DNA of 64,000 nucleotides from Sulfitobacter sp. BSw21498 (lineage in GTDB: Bacteria; Pseudomonadota; Alphaproteobacteria; Rhodobacterales; Rhodobacteraceae). The stretch spans positions 248,001-312,000 of the forward strand of contig NZ_CP040753.1 of the NCBI RefSeq assembly GCF_006064855.1, in the 5' to 3' direction. Under the pieces are notes generated by a model that saw only the letters and a list, made by a program, of their open reading frames with translations, made no database searches and had not been told where the DNA came from. Each line of letters opens with the position of its first letter. Within the stretch, counting starts at the first letter, position 1. Of the stretch, positions 55,610-64,000 are shown piece after piece. The position numbers and the translations under genes are program-made.

Positions 55610-56023
55610 ATGAACACCGAACTTACGGTCCACACACGCGGGCAGGGGCTGTATGAGGTTACCAGCGATGTGATGCAGGCGCTTTCGGGTCAGCGGTCCG
55701 ACGGGTTGCTGACATTGTTCGTGCGACATACCTCTGCCTCGCTGCTGATCCAGGAAAATGCAGATCCCGACGTGCAGCGCGACCTATTGGCTTATTTTGC
55801 ACGGCTGGTGCCGCCTGCGAATGATCCTTCGATGTCCTATTTGCGCCATACAATTGAAGGGCCAGATGACATGCCCGCGCATATCAAAGCGGCAGTGATG
55901 TCTGTCACGCTTAGCATCCCTGTGGTCGCAGGGCGCATGGTGCTTGGAACATGGCAGGGCATCTATCTGTTCGAACACCGCGACGCGCCCCATAGCAGGC
56001 GCGTCGCGGTACATTTCGCTTGA
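55610..56023 (+). CDS. yjbQ: YjbQ family protein (UPF0047)
   Basis: A 137-residue protein of the YjbQ/UPF0047 family, also annotated as secondary thiamine-phosphate synthase. It shows LTLFVRHTSASLLIQENADPDVQ with the conserved histidine and NADPDV turn, YLRHTIEGPDDMPAHIKAAV with two further histidines (metal/phosphate site) and GTWQGIYLFEHRD near the end. GGAAGG is eight bases before the ATG. It converges on the SDR gene with two bases between stops. Confidence 0.92.
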   Translation: MNTELTVHTRGQGLYEVTSDVMQALSGQRSDGLLTLFVRHTSASLLIQENADPDVQRDLLAYFARLVPPANDPSMSYLRHTIEGPDDMPAHIKAAVMSVTLSIPVVAGRMVLGTWQGIYLFEHRDAPHSRRVAVHFA

Positions 56024-56025
56024 GC

Positions 56026-56697
56026 TTAGCCCACTGGCATCAGATGGATTTCGCGGACCGCCGCATGGGCCGGTGCCTCCAGCGCGTGCAATACGGCAGA
56101 TGCGACATCCTCGGGTTTGAGTTTATCGGGCTTGGCCTCGTCAAAGAACGGCGTGTCGACCATACCCGGAGACACGACCATGCAGCGCCCGCCCCATTCG
56201 GCCATTTCGTCGGCAAGGTTGCCAGCGAAACCGTGGATAAAGAATTTTGTCGCGCCATAGATTGACCCCTTGATGTGGCGTCGTCCCGCGGCTGATCCGG
56301 TTACAACATATTGCCCTGTCGTTTTGCGCAGGTAGGGCATCGCAGCATGGGCGGTATAAAGCGCACCCATCACGTTCAGGTCGACCATCGCTTTCCAATC
56401 ATCGGGGTCGCCTTTCTCGGTCCCGCCGGGTGAGGTGCCGCGTCCCGCATTTGCGAACGCCGCGTCAATCTGGCCGAACTTCTGCGCAAGGCGGCTCATG
56501 GCCTGTTCCTGATCGTCATAGCTTGTGGCATCTCCCGTCAGGACCAGCGCCTGATCCCCGATGTCACGTGCGAGGTCTTTGAGCTTGTCCTCGCTGCGGG
56601 CAAACAGTCCTACGTTCCATCCTGCCTTGGCTGCGGCGCGTGCGGTTGCTGCGCCGATCCCGCTAGAGGCTCCTGTGATAAACAGCGTCTTGGTCAT
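56026..56697 (-). CDS. Short-chain dehydrogenase/reductase
   Basis: A 223-residue classical SDR. The cofactor motif TGASSGIGAATARAA (about 7-21) and the AFANAGRG strand are present. The usual catalytic YxxxK appears as YGATKFFIHG (about 148-157), preceded by the serine in TGSAAGRR. The acidic/arginine pattern after the second strand (ARSEDKL) suggests NADP(H). The substrate is unknown. AAGGGAAA precedes the ATG. Confidence 0.9.
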   Translation of the reverse strand: MTKTLFITGASSGIGAATARAAAKAGWNVGLFARSEDKLKDLARDIGDQALVLTGDATSYDDQEQAMSRLAQKFGQIDAAFANAGRGTSPGGTEKGDPDDWKAMVDLNVMGALYTAHAAMPYLRKTTGQYVVTGSAAGRRHIKGSIYGATKFFIHGFAGNLADEMAEWGGRCMVVSPGMVDTPFFDEAKPDKLKPEDVASAVLHALEAPAHAAVREIHLMPVG

Positions 56698-56891
56698 GTC
56701 GCTTTCCCTTCAGATTTATCGTGTTCCGGGCCTAACGCATCGGCGACGTCGAAGTTCACGGCAGTTTCGCTCAATACAACATATAGACGGCCATTTCGCC
56801 CCTACCCAAAACCTCGCGTTGGCCCTATAGTTTTGGGGAGTGGGGTCGTTTAGACCCCTATTGAGCAGGTTTAAGATAAAGGGGACCGGCC

Positions 56892-57359
56892 ATGCGCTGC
56901 CCGTTTTGCGGAAATATCGACACCCAAGTAAAAGACAGCCGCCCGGCCGAGGACCACGTATCAATCCGCCGCCGCCGTTTCTGTCCCGCCTGCGGGGGCC
57001 GGTTTACAACCTATGAACGGGTGCAGCTGCGCGATTTGGTGGTCGTTAAAACCTCTGGCAAGCGCGAGGATTTCGACCGCGACAAGCTGGAACGTTCCAT
57101 CCGCATCTCCATGCAGAAACGCCCGATTGATCCTGAACGTATCGATCAGATGATCAGCGGCATTGTGCGCCGTCTTGAAAGCATGGGCGAAACAGATGTC
57201 GGGTCGAAACAGATCGGTGAGATCGTGATGGAGGCTTTGGCCCGCATCGATACCGTCGCCTATGTGCGGTTTGCCAGCGTCTATAAGAACTTTCAGGCGG
57301 CAGACGACTTCGATAAGTTTGTCCAGGAACTACGCCCAGACACCCCTGCGGACGAATAA
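56892..57359 (+). CDS. nrdR: Transcriptional repressor NrdR
   Basis: A 155-residue repressor of ribonucleotide reductase genes. The zinc ribbon has C3, C6, C31 and C34 (CPFC...CPAC) and is followed by an ATP-cone domain ([21 protein letters not shown], about 50-70). The family is 150-160 residues. AAGGGGACC precedes the ATG. It lies two bases before ribD, a common nrdR-ribD arrangement. Confidence 0.96.
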   Translation: MRCPFCGNIDTQVKDSRPAEDHVSIRRRRFCPACGGRFTTYERVQLRDLVVVKTSGKREDFDRDKLERSIRISMQKRPIDPERIDQMISGIVRRLESMGETDVGSKQIGEIVMEALARIDTVAYVRFASVYKNFQAADDFDKFVQELRPDTPADE

Positions 57360-57361
57360 CC

Positions 57362-58465
57362 ATGTCTGACGACGTGCGCTTTATGGCGCTGGCCCTATCC
57401 TTGGGCCGGCGCGGGCAGGGGGCTGTCTGGCCCAATCCGGCCGTGGGCTGCGTCATCGTGCAACAGGATCGCATCGTCGGACGGGGGTGGACCCAGCCGG
57501 GCGGGAGACCTCACGCTGAACCCGAAGCCCTGCGTCAAGCGGGGCCGGCGGCCAAGGGCGCGACGGCCTATGTCACGCTCGAACCCTGCGCCCATACCGG
57601 CAAGACCCCGCCCTGCGCCGATGCCCTTGTGGCAGCAAAGGTCGCGCGCGTTGTGATTGCCTGCACAGACAGCGACCCGCGCGTCAGCGGCAAGGGCATC
57701 GCCATCTTGCAGGCGGCGGGCATCGCGGTTGACGTGGGTGTGCTCGCGCATGAAGCCCGCACCGATCACATGGGTTTTTTCCTGCGTATCGATGCAGGCC
57801 GTCCGATGGTATCGCTTAAACTCGCCAGCAGCTTTGATGGTCGTATCGCCACCGCGACAGGTGAAAGCCAGTGGATTACAGCCCCGCCCGCACGCCGTGC
57901 GGTACATGCGATGCGCAGCCGGCATGACGCGGTCATGGTGGGCGGCGGCACGGCGCGACAGGATGATCCCAGCCTGACCGTGCGCGACCTCGGCGTCACC
58001 CGACAGCCAACACGGATCGTTGTGTCCAATGGCCTGGACATCCCCCTTGGCGGCACATTGGCGAAAACTGCAGGCGATATCCCGTTGATCCTTTGCCACG
58101 GCTCCAAAGCGCCGACAGAGCTGATCGAGGCCTGGAAAAGCCTAGGCGCAACGTTGATCGCCTGTACTAGCAGGATGGGCCAGATCGATGCCGAGGATTT
58201 GCTCCAGCAACTCGGTCAGCACGGTCTGACACGCATCTTTTGCGAAGGCGGCGGTGGGCTCGCCGCAACGCTGTTGCAGGCTGGTTTGGTGGATCAGTTG
58301 ATCGGGTTCACAGCAGGGCTCACGCTTGGGTCTGACGGGCTGCCGGCCATCGCGGCGCTACAGCTGCGACACCTTGCACAAGCCCCGCGGTTCACCCTGA
58401 CGGAAACGGCGCGCATCGGCCCCGACCTCCTCCACATCTGGGCCCGCGCCGACGCGCCGGCCTAG
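57362..58465 (+). CDS. ribD: Bifunctional riboflavin biosynthesis deaminase/reductase
   Basis: A 367-residue enzyme with two successive steps of riboflavin synthesis. The N-terminal deaminase domain (1-145) shows HAEPEAL and PCAHTGKTPPCADAL, the zinc site; the C-terminal reductase domain (about 150-365) begins RPMVSLKLASSFDGRIAT and contains IFCEGGGGLAATLL. It starts two bases after nrdR. ribE follows only after a 4.6-kb block of capsule genes on the other strand, so the rib operon is interrupted. Confidence 0.95.
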   Translation: MSDDVRFMALALSLGRRGQGAVWPNPAVGCVIVQQDRIVGRGWTQPGGRPHAEPEALRQAGPAAKGATAYVTLEPCAHTGKTPPCADALVAAKVARVVIACTDSDPRVSGKGIAILQAAGIAVDVGVLAHEARTDHMGFFLRIDAGRPMVSLKLASSFDGRIATATGESQWITAPPARRAVHAMRSRHDAVMVGGGTARQDDPSLTVRDLGVTRQPTRIVVSNGLDIPLGGTLAKTAGDIPLILCHGSKAPTELIEAWKSLGATLIACTSRMGQIDAEDLLQQLGQHGLTRIFCEGGGGLAATLLQAGLVDQLIGFTAGLTLGSDGLPAIAALQLRHLAQAPRFTLTETARIGPDLLHIWARADAPA

Positions 58466-58468
58466 ACC

Positions 58469-58519
58469 GCTTCCAAATGGTTCAAAATCCCGGGGGTGCG
58501 GGGGCTGGCCCCCGTAGCG
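58469..58519 (-). repeat. Dispersed intergenic repeat, reverse orientation
   Basis: Read on the minus strand: GGGGGCCAGCCCCC, then CCCCCGGGATTTT, four to five bases, then CCATTTGGAAGC. It combines the hairpin head of the 50385 copy with the tail of the 17398 and 28498 copies. It lies between the convergent ribD and kpsC genes. Confidence 0.8.
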
Positions 58520-60556
58520 CTACCCGCGCCGCCACAGATGCGCCTTTGTGGCAAACACCCCTTGCAGCTTGGCCAGCAGACGGTTCGGCACCCCGCGCCG
58601 TGGCACGTCGCCCGCTGCCAGCCGCTCTACCACGACCTCGGCGGGGCAGGCTGTGCCGGTGCGCGGATCAAAATAGCGCGGATAATCAATGAGCGCTGCA
58701 TGCACCAACCCCTCGAGGGGGACATCGGTCCCCCGTCGGGTGGGGATCGCGCCACGGTCCTCGGTCAGGCCCCACCCGGCATAGAAAGGGGCCCCGAGGG
58801 TCACCACTTTGATGCCGCGCAACAGGGCCTCGAACCCCAGCAGGGACGTCATGGTCCAGATCTCATCCACCTGCGCCAGCAAGGCCACGGGATCAGCGTG
58901 GGTCAATACGCGGTCGGCCAGCCCTTCGGCATCGATGGCACCGGGACGCAGACCGGCCTCTACGTCGGGGTGGGGCTTATACAGGATCACCGCGTCAGGA
59001 TGTGCTGCACGTGCGCAGGTGAGCAGCGCCAAATTCGTCGCCACGTCACCCGTGCCGGTCAGGATAGAGGCATCGTTCTCGACTTGTCCGGGCACCAGAA
59101 TGCGCCGTCCGGCGGGCAGGTCGTTGGGCGTGATATCGCCGCCAAGGTTGTACTTGCTGAGTCCCGCGTCGCGCAGCGCAGCGATCAGCCGCACGGCGCG
59201 GCGGGACTGGTCAGGGCGCAATTTGGCGCGGGCGGCAATGTGATTTTCCAACCGGCTGGGGGTACGGGGGTCATAGTAGATACCCAAATCGTCACAGACC
59301 AGCGACAGCGGTGGCACCAGATCCGCCCCCAAGCCCCGTGACCGCAAGAACCCGTCCTCTACGCGGACCGCACCAGCGTGATCCTTTGTCGCTTTGGAGG
59401 CCCAGACCATCCATGGCTTGCCCGCCGCACGCGCCGCGTCGGGATTGTTTCGATAGGTGACAGGCGACCAGCGGCCAAAGAAACGCTGGAGCGGCTGGCG
59501 TTTCCACAACCTCATATCCGAGGCGACCCAGCCGCGATGATCTTCGCGCCAAGCGCGGGTCTGCGCTGCCATCGCTTCTATTGCGGTTTCAATGTCACAC
59601 AGGCAATCGCGGTGCGGATCATACCACTTGGGATACAGGATCATCGCCCCCGCAAACAGCTGCGCACGGGTCAGCACCCGTTGGCGGCGCTGAACGGGAA
59701 ATTCGTCCTCGGTCAGGCCCCAGCCTGCATAGAAGGGTTGCCCGAACACCCGTGGTTTGTGGCCGGCGAAAATCGCCTCGAACCCCATTTGGGAGGAGAC
59801 AGTATAAACGCGCACGGCTCCTTCGAACAGCGCCCAAGGGCTGATCGGGGCGGTCAGCAGGGTGATGCGGTCATTGGCGTCTTCGGGGCCAAAGTGGCCA
59901 GAGCGAAAGCCCGCCGCGGTTTCGGGGTGGGTCTTGATGATGATCCGCGCGCCGGGGTTTTCCTGCTGTGCAAAGACGAGCATTTCAAGAAACCGCGACC
60001 GGTCCGCCCCCGACGCCGCGATTGAGGCGTCGCCAAGAGTTTGGTCGATCACCAGCACATACCCCGGATCGGGGGCGGGGTGGGTTGGATCAAAGCCGCT
60101 GTATTTGGTCAGATGCGCTTCGGTTATCCGGTGGATGGCACCGCGGGCGCGGTCGAGCAAAGCTGTATCATTGAGCGGGTGCGTGGTCAGGATGTCTTCG
60201 AGGTCAGAGGGCTGTTTAGGGTCAAAATGCAACCCTTTATGGTCTACCAGTAACCCCAGTGGCGGCTCGCCCGCCCGGCCGGGAAACAGCGACCGGAGCA
60301 ATGCGTCTTCGACGCGCACCACAGGCAGATCACGCTTTGCGGCCACGGCCAGCCCACGGTGAGCGGTGCCCGCGTTGCCCCAAACCGCAACTTTATCACC
60401 CGCGCGCGGCAGCCCCAGATGCAGGCTATAGCCCGACAGCTGCAAAATGCGCCGTACCCTGCGGTTGGTGATGAACCCGCCATTAAACACAAAAAGCCGC
60501 CGGTCCTTTGCAGGGCCGGCGGCGGGGGTATCATATGTTTCAGGCCCTAAAGCCAT
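58520..60556 (-). CDS. kpsC: Capsule polysaccharide beta-Kdo transferase KpsC
   Basis: A 678-residue cytoplasmic glycosyltransferase of the KpsC class, which builds the poly-Kdo linker of capsular polysaccharides. Two homologous modules are evident: VEDALLRS and VEDGFLRS, and YAGWGLTEDE and YAGWGLTEDR, recur in the two halves (about 1-320 and 350-660). This matches the known dual-module KpsC. The ribosome-binding site is poor, but the gene starts 9 bases after the export lipoprotein gene, so it is translated within that operon. Confidence 0.88.
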   Translation of the reverse strand: MALGPETYDTPAAGPAKDRRLFVFNGGFITNRRVRRILQLSGYSLHLGLPRAGDKVAVWGNAGTAHRGLAVAAKRDLPVVRVEDALLRSLFPGRAGEPPLGLLVDHKGLHFDPKQPSDLEDILTTHPLNDTALLDRARGAIHRITEAHLTKYSGFDPTHPAPDPGYVLVIDQTLGDASIAASGADRSRFLEMLVFAQQENPGARIIIKTHPETAAGFRSGHFGPEDANDRITLLTAPISPWALFEGAVRVYTVSSQMGFEAIFAGHKPRVFGQPFYAGWGLTEDEFPVQRRQRVLTRAQLFAGAMILYPKWYDPHRDCLCDIETAIEAMAAQTRAWREDHRGWVASDMRLWKRQPLQRFFGRWSPVTYRNNPDAARAAGKPWMVWASKATKDHAGAVRVEDGFLRSRGLGADLVPPLSLVCDDLGIYYDPRTPSRLENHIAARAKLRPDQSRRAVRLIAALRDAGLSKYNLGGDITPNDLPAGRRILVPGQVENDASILTGTGDVATNLALLTCARAAHPDAVILYKPHPDVEAGLRPGAIDAEGLADRVLTHADPVALLAQVDEIWTMTSLLGFEALLRGIKVVTLGAPFYAGWGLTEDRGAIPTRRGTDVPLEGLVHAALIDYPRYFDPRTGTACPAEVVVERLAAGDVPRRGVPNRLLAKLQGVFATKAHLWRRG

Positions 60557-60565
60557 CTTTGCAGA

Positions 60566-61702
60566 TCAGTTGCTCGACGCGAGCGACGAGAGGCTGTTGA
60601 CCGAACTGGCCGACCCCGTGATCGAAGAGATAACTTTGCTCCATTGTGTGAAGGGCGCTTCGGTGACGTAGAGCGTGTCGCCGTCGCGGATCACAAAGTC
60701 ACGTGCCATGAACATGCCGTTGGGTTTGGTCAGGTCCAGCACATAAATCATGCGCTGTGCGCCTTGCAGATCGTCGCGGCCCAAGACCTGAGCCACGACA
60801 GGTTCGGGTTCGTTGCGGAAGACGAAGACACCCGTCGGGTCTGCGGTGCCTGCGTTCAGGCCGCCGACTTGGGCGATGCCTTCAAGGGCCGACATGTTCT
60901 TGGTTTCAAAGGGGACTTTTTGTTGTGTACCTGTGGCACCAAGCGCCACAAAGGACCGCGTGTCTTCCTCGATCAGGATGCGGTCACCGCCGCGCAGTGC
61001 AATGTCGAGCTCGGGGTGGTTGTACAGGTCTTCCAGCCAGATTTTGCCCTTTTGGTTGCCCCGCAGTACCGTCACCTGAGCGATTTGCGGCGTGATCGTC
61101 ACACCGCCGGCACGTGCCAGCATGGTGGCAAGGGTGCGGGTCGGGCGTTCAATGGCATAAACGCCCTGCGCGCCGACAGACCCCACAAGCGACACGGTCG
61201 CCCCGTCACCGGCCAGACGGCGCACCTGTACCTGCGGGTCCGGAGTCTGCTCTGACAGTTTGTTGGTGATGATACGGCGGATCGCTTCGGGAGAGTTGCC
61301 AGCGGCCTTGATCCGACCCGCGTAGGGCACGAAGATAAAGCCAGAGCCGTCAACCTGCACTTCTTCCAGCACGGTGGCGTTTGTGCCCTGTGCCGCCAGC
61401 AAGCCGTCGTCGACGTTTTCCCAGATTGTCAGTCCCAGCGTATCACCCGGATTAATCGTGTCCGACCCAAGCTGGCCTGCGTGAATAAACCCCGAATTAA
61501 ACCCAAGCGCCGGTGCGACAGCCGTTGCACGGGTCACACGGTCATTAACGGCAACGACAAAAGCGTCACCTTGCTTTTGGACCGATCCTGCAAAGATTTG
61601 ACGTTTGTTCGGACCAACCTGCGGAAGACCACACGAAGATACCACGGCCATAGCCGCCAATAATGCGATGGGACGCGCCCACCGGAAGGGTACGGATTTC
61701 AC
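60566..61702 (-). CDS. Capsule polysaccharide export lipoprotein (Wza/KpsD family)
   Basis: A 378-residue outer-membrane polysaccharide exporter. The signal peptide ends in the lipobox VVSSC (cysteine about residue 24). A polysaccharide-export domain covers about 80-170 (NPGDTLGLTIWENVDDG), followed by SLBB-type repeats (ARAGGVTITPQIAQVTVLRG, IAQVGGLNAGTADPTGVFVF). The start is a GTG at 61702 with GAGGAG upstream. It lies between kpsS and kpsC in one operon. Confidence 0.9.
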   Translation of the reverse strand: MKSVPFRWARPIALLAAMAVVSSCGLPQVGPNKRQIFAGSVQKQGDAFVVAVNDRVTRATAVAPALGFNSGFIHAGQLGSDTINPGDTLGLTIWENVDDGLLAAQGTNATVLEEVQVDGSGFIFVPYAGRIKAAGNSPEAIRRIITNKLSEQTPDPQVQVRRLAGDGATVSLVGSVGAQGVYAIERPTRTLATMLARAGGVTITPQIAQVTVLRGNQKGKIWLEDLYNHPELDIALRGGDRILIEEDTRSFVALGATGTQQKVPFETKNMSALEGIAQVGGLNAGTADPTGVFVFRNEPEPVVAQVLGRDDLQGAQRMIYVLDLTKPNGMFMARDFVIRDGDTLYVTEAPFTQWSKVISSITGSASSVNSLSSLASSN

Positions 61703-61818
61703 TGCCCGGTCTCCTCGACCTATTCTTACTCTGCCTCGAAATCGCCGATTATTTCGACGTAATTATCATTGGCTTAGCGCAGTTTGGATCGAAAAGCTAC
61801 TGTCGCGGCAAAAATCTG

Positions 61819-63111
61819 TCAGGTGACGGCTCGCAACTGTTGCCGTGGTGCCGCGGTCCCCAGTTCCAACGCGTCATAAGGGTCTTCGGGGGCGAGCATC
61901 ATATCAACGACCTGACGCAGAAGCTGGGTACGCGCGCGCGCGGCGTAAAACCCGCCAGGCACCTGCGAGGTTTCTAGCAAATACCGGCGATAGTCCTTGT
62001 AGGCCTTGTTGTCCGGGCGGGATGCGGCGGCAAAGAAATCGGTCAAGGGCTGGTTGGATACGAATTCGGGCTTTGCATAGACGGCGCTGCCAAATACCTT
62101 GAGAGGTATACCACGCCAGAGCACCTGTTGCCCCGCGGTCGAGTTCACGGTGATCGCCGTGCGCGCATCATTCAGAAGCTGTGCCAGTTTGCCGCCCCGC
62201 ACGAAATGCACGCGGTCGGCTACGCCCAGATCACGTGCGACGCGCTTTACCACACGGCGCAAGGGGGCGCGGCCGTCTTCCAACGGATGGGCTTTAACGA
62301 CAAGATGGTGGTGGCGTGGTGCGCCTTTGGCAAAGCCCTCGAGCACGACGGTCAGAAAATCGGTCATCGTCTCGAACGGGGAATGTTCCTGAAACGAGCT
62401 GTCATGTTCCAGTTGCAAAAGCGCCAGATGATAAGGAAACCCGCCAAGCCGGATGCGCAGCGTCGCGAGCAGCCGATCCAGTGCCAGCGCGGGCATCAAC
62501 AGCAACCGTTTGAGGTAAAGCTGGAACTCCTTGATCACTGGCAAGCTGCGGTGCGGGCGGAAGTTGCGATACGCGCCGTTTCGAAACAGCACAAACCAGT
62601 GATACAGCGCCCCGTAAAAAACATGTTGGCGCATATCGCCCCAGTGGCCGGGGGGGAGGGGGGCCTCCATGTCCGAATTGGCCAGCGCGAGCTGCATCTG
62701 TTCGATCGACATCTCCATTAACCGAGAATTGCCGTTCGATCCGCCGCGCTCATAGGTGACCCAATAGGGGCGCATATAACCTTCTTCAAAGACATGCACG
62801 GTGAGCCCCCGCGCCTTGGCTTCGGCCACGGCTTGGGCGTGGATCGGACGTGTGTCGCCGTATAACACGATATCTGTGACACCTTTGTCGGCGAGCAGCG
62901 CAACAAAGGTGTCTTTCCACGTGTCAGCCGTACCGCGAAACGGAATATAGCTGCGCGGGTGGAACCAGAAGGCCCGATCGCCTGCGTTGAACCCCACACG
63001 CCAGACCTGCGCACCCGCCAGACGAAGCATCTTGCCCAGTCGGTTGAAGAAGGGGCCATGCGGCCCTTGCAGGAAGAGGAAGACCCGGTCACGGGGGGCT
63101 GCGGCGTTCAT
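61819..63111 (-). CDS. kpsS: Capsule polysaccharide Kdo transferase KpsS
   Basis: A 430-residue cytoplasmic protein of the KpsS class. It opens with FLFLQGPHGPFFNRLGKML and contains VFEEGYMRPYWVTYERGGSNG (about 107-127), VVKAHPLEDGR and NSTAGQQVLWRGIPLKVFG, all typical. KpsS adds the first Kdo to the lipid anchor; KpsC extends it. It is first in the kpsS-export-kpsC operon. No transporter genes (kpsM/T) are visible in the window, so capsule export must be completed elsewhere. Confidence 0.88.
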   Translation of the reverse strand: MNAAAPRDRVFLFLQGPHGPFFNRLGKMLRLAGAQVWRVGFNAGDRAFWFHPRSYIPFRGTADTWKDTFVALLADKGVTDIVLYGDTRPIHAQAVAEAKARGLTVHVFEEGYMRPYWVTYERGGSNGNSRLMEMSIEQMQLALANSDMEAPLPPGHWGDMRQHVFYGALYHWFVLFRNGAYRNFRPHRSLPVIKEFQLYLKRLLLMPALALDRLLATLRIRLGGFPYHLALLQLEHDSSFQEHSPFETMTDFLTVVLEGFAKGAPRHHHLVVKAHPLEDGRAPLRRVVKRVARDLGVADRVHFVRGGKLAQLLNDARTAITVNSTAGQQVLWRGIPLKVFGSAVYAKPEFVSNQPLTDFFAAASRPDNKAYKDYRRYLLETSQVPGGFYAARARTQLLRQVVDMMLAPEDPYDALELGTAAPRQQLRAVT

Positions 63112-63246
63112 GGTTAGCTTTCAGTTTACCTTGTTCATCACACAGACAAACACCTGATACCGGCGAAAATGTGGCGTGTCTGTGGACTTGTCATGCTGAT
63201 GGCAGAGGTCTACTTCGGTAGCGATCACTATAGAAGAGGCACGCGC

Positions 63247-63834
63247 ATGTTTACAGGTATTATCACGGACATCGGAAAGATCACCAAGCTCGAACAGCAA
63301 GGGGATCTGCGTGCACGGATTGAAACGGGCTATGACACCAGCGGTATAGACATGGGCGCGTCGATCGCGAGCGACGGCGTCTGTCTGACGGTCGTCGATC
63401 TGGGTCCCGACTGGTACGAGGTGCAGATCAGCGCTGAAACCGTGGACAAGACCAATCTGGGCGCATGGGAGGTCGGGCGGCGGCTAAACCTTGAACGCGC
63501 GCTCAAGGTCGGTGACGAATTGGGCGGGCATATTGTGTCGGGCCATGTCGACGGCGTCGCCGAGGTGGTGGCGCTGCGCGACGAGGGCGACAGCACCCGT
63601 GTGACCCTGCGCGCGCCCGAAGATCTTGCTCGGTTCATTGCGCCCAAAGGATCGGTCGCGTTGAATGGCACGTCGCTGACCGTGAACGAGGTCGACGGCT
63701 GTGATTTCGGGATCAACTTCATCCCCCACACCAAAGAGGTCACGACCTGGGGCGATGTCGCCGTGGGGGACCGGATCAACCTCGAGATCGACACATTGGC
63801 CCGCTATGTGGCGCGGTTGGCGGAGATGTCCTGA
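63247..63834 (+). CDS. ribE: Riboflavin synthase alpha chain
   Basis: A 195-residue riboflavin synthase, dismuting two lumazine molecules. The start MFTGIITDIG is the classic one, and two lumazine-binding repeats are visible (residues 1-95 with ASDGVCLTV, and 96-195 with GHIVSGHVDG, APKGSVALNGTSLTVNEV). The ATG at 63247 is the conserved start; the longer frame upstream is not used. It is divergent from the capsule operon, with 135 bases between starts. Confidence 0.96.
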   Translation: MFTGIITDIGKITKLEQQGDLRARIETGYDTSGIDMGASIASDGVCLTVVDLGPDWYEVQISAETVDKTNLGAWEVGRRLNLERALKVGDELGGHIVSGHVDGVAEVVALRDEGDSTRVTLRAPEDLARFIAPKGSVALNGTSLTVNEVDGCDFGINFIPHTKEVTTWGDVAVGDRINLEIDTLARYVARLAEMS

Positions 63835-64000
63835 TTGCCGCTGTTGTGCTTGCACGCCCCAGAGGCAAGCGAATCCCTTTGCCCGGCAGGAGATCAAACC
63901 GCGCTGTGTAGCTGATAGGGCTGCGCGTGCAGGGCAGGGGCTCTGGCGAGGCGGGTTGCTCTTACAGGGGTGAACGCAGGGCACAGCGCCGGCTGATGGT
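63835..64000. other. End of window, non-coding
   Basis: No gene is supported in the last 166 bases after ribE. The strand in the direction of ribE is GC-rich, and the final bases (GGGTGAA...CGCCGG) weakly recall the start of an FMN riboswitch, but the conserved CCC partner is missing within the window. Confidence 0.4.

Noticed and set aside
63945..64000. Possible start of an FMN riboswitch after ribE
   Set aside because: GGGTGAA and CGCCGG occur in the right order, but the CCC that must pair with GGG is missing and the sequence is cut by the window edge. Sequence beyond 64000 and a covariance search would decide.

Overview
The window is a chromosomal segment of an alphaproteobacterium, most likely a Rhodobacterales (Roseobacter-group) species close to Sulfitobacter/Roseobacter. 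The evidence is the high GC coding bias, the order pcm-tolC-PopZ-like gene followed later by valS, the dnaG-rpoD pair, the nrdR-ribD...ribE riboflavin locus, Lrp-type regulators divergent from hpd and putA, and a 1139-residue PutA without an N-terminal DNA-binding domain. The genus is an inference. I see no insertion sequence, prophage, integrase, CRISPR array or rRNA. Two tRNAs (Cys-GCA, Leu-UAA) are present, both with encoded CCA.

Layout. 0.1-3 kb: iron alcohol dehydrogenase overlapping a thioesterase, then a stand-alone glutamate 5-kinase and tRNA-Cys. 3.3-5.5 kb: an Lrp regulator divergent from 4-hydroxyphenylpyruvate dioxygenase, which overlaps a small Rieske protein. 5.7-10.2 kb: pcm, tolC, a PopZ-like polar organiser, an unknown 106-residue protein and efp. 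10.5-17.2 kb: ygfZ, a glycosyltransferase, an MsbA-type ABC exporter, two PLP aminotransferases and a crotonase. 17.4-24.4 kb: valS, an unpartnered molybdenum hydroxylase large subunit, a PaaI thioesterase and metF with its divergent LysR regulator. 25.4-26.4 kb: an antitoxin/RES-toxin module. 26.5-33.7 kb: CurA-like reductase, an inositol monophosphatase-family enzyme, a GFA-family protein, rhomboid protease, putA and its regulator.

33.8-45.4 kb: tRNA-Leu, a soluble GAF histidine kinase, metG, transporters, an aldo/keto reductase, a lipocalin-like lipoprotein, a Nudix hydrolase, then a four-gene module of a secreted five-EF-hand protein, an ECF sigma factor, a one-TM protein and a periplasmic metal-sensor-like protein. 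45.4-48 kb: three overlapping TadE/TadG-type genes. 48.3-54.6 kb: glutamate dehydrogenase, a small secreted protein, dnaG and rpoD. 54.7-57.4 kb: two tandem secreted paralogues, yjbQ, an SDR and nrdR. 57.4-63.8 kb: ribD and ribE, separated by a capsule operon (kpsS, export lipoprotein, kpsC) on the opposite strand.

Most of the region is housekeeping. The parts most worth a second look are regulatory or structural: four GANTC (CcrM-type) sites in about 50 bases before rpoD; a family of dispersed intergenic hairpin elements at four loci; the EF-hand/ECF sigma module; a terminator hairpin that contains the ribosome-binding site of the next gene; the unpartnered CoxL-like gene; and the capsule genes inside the riboflavin locus.
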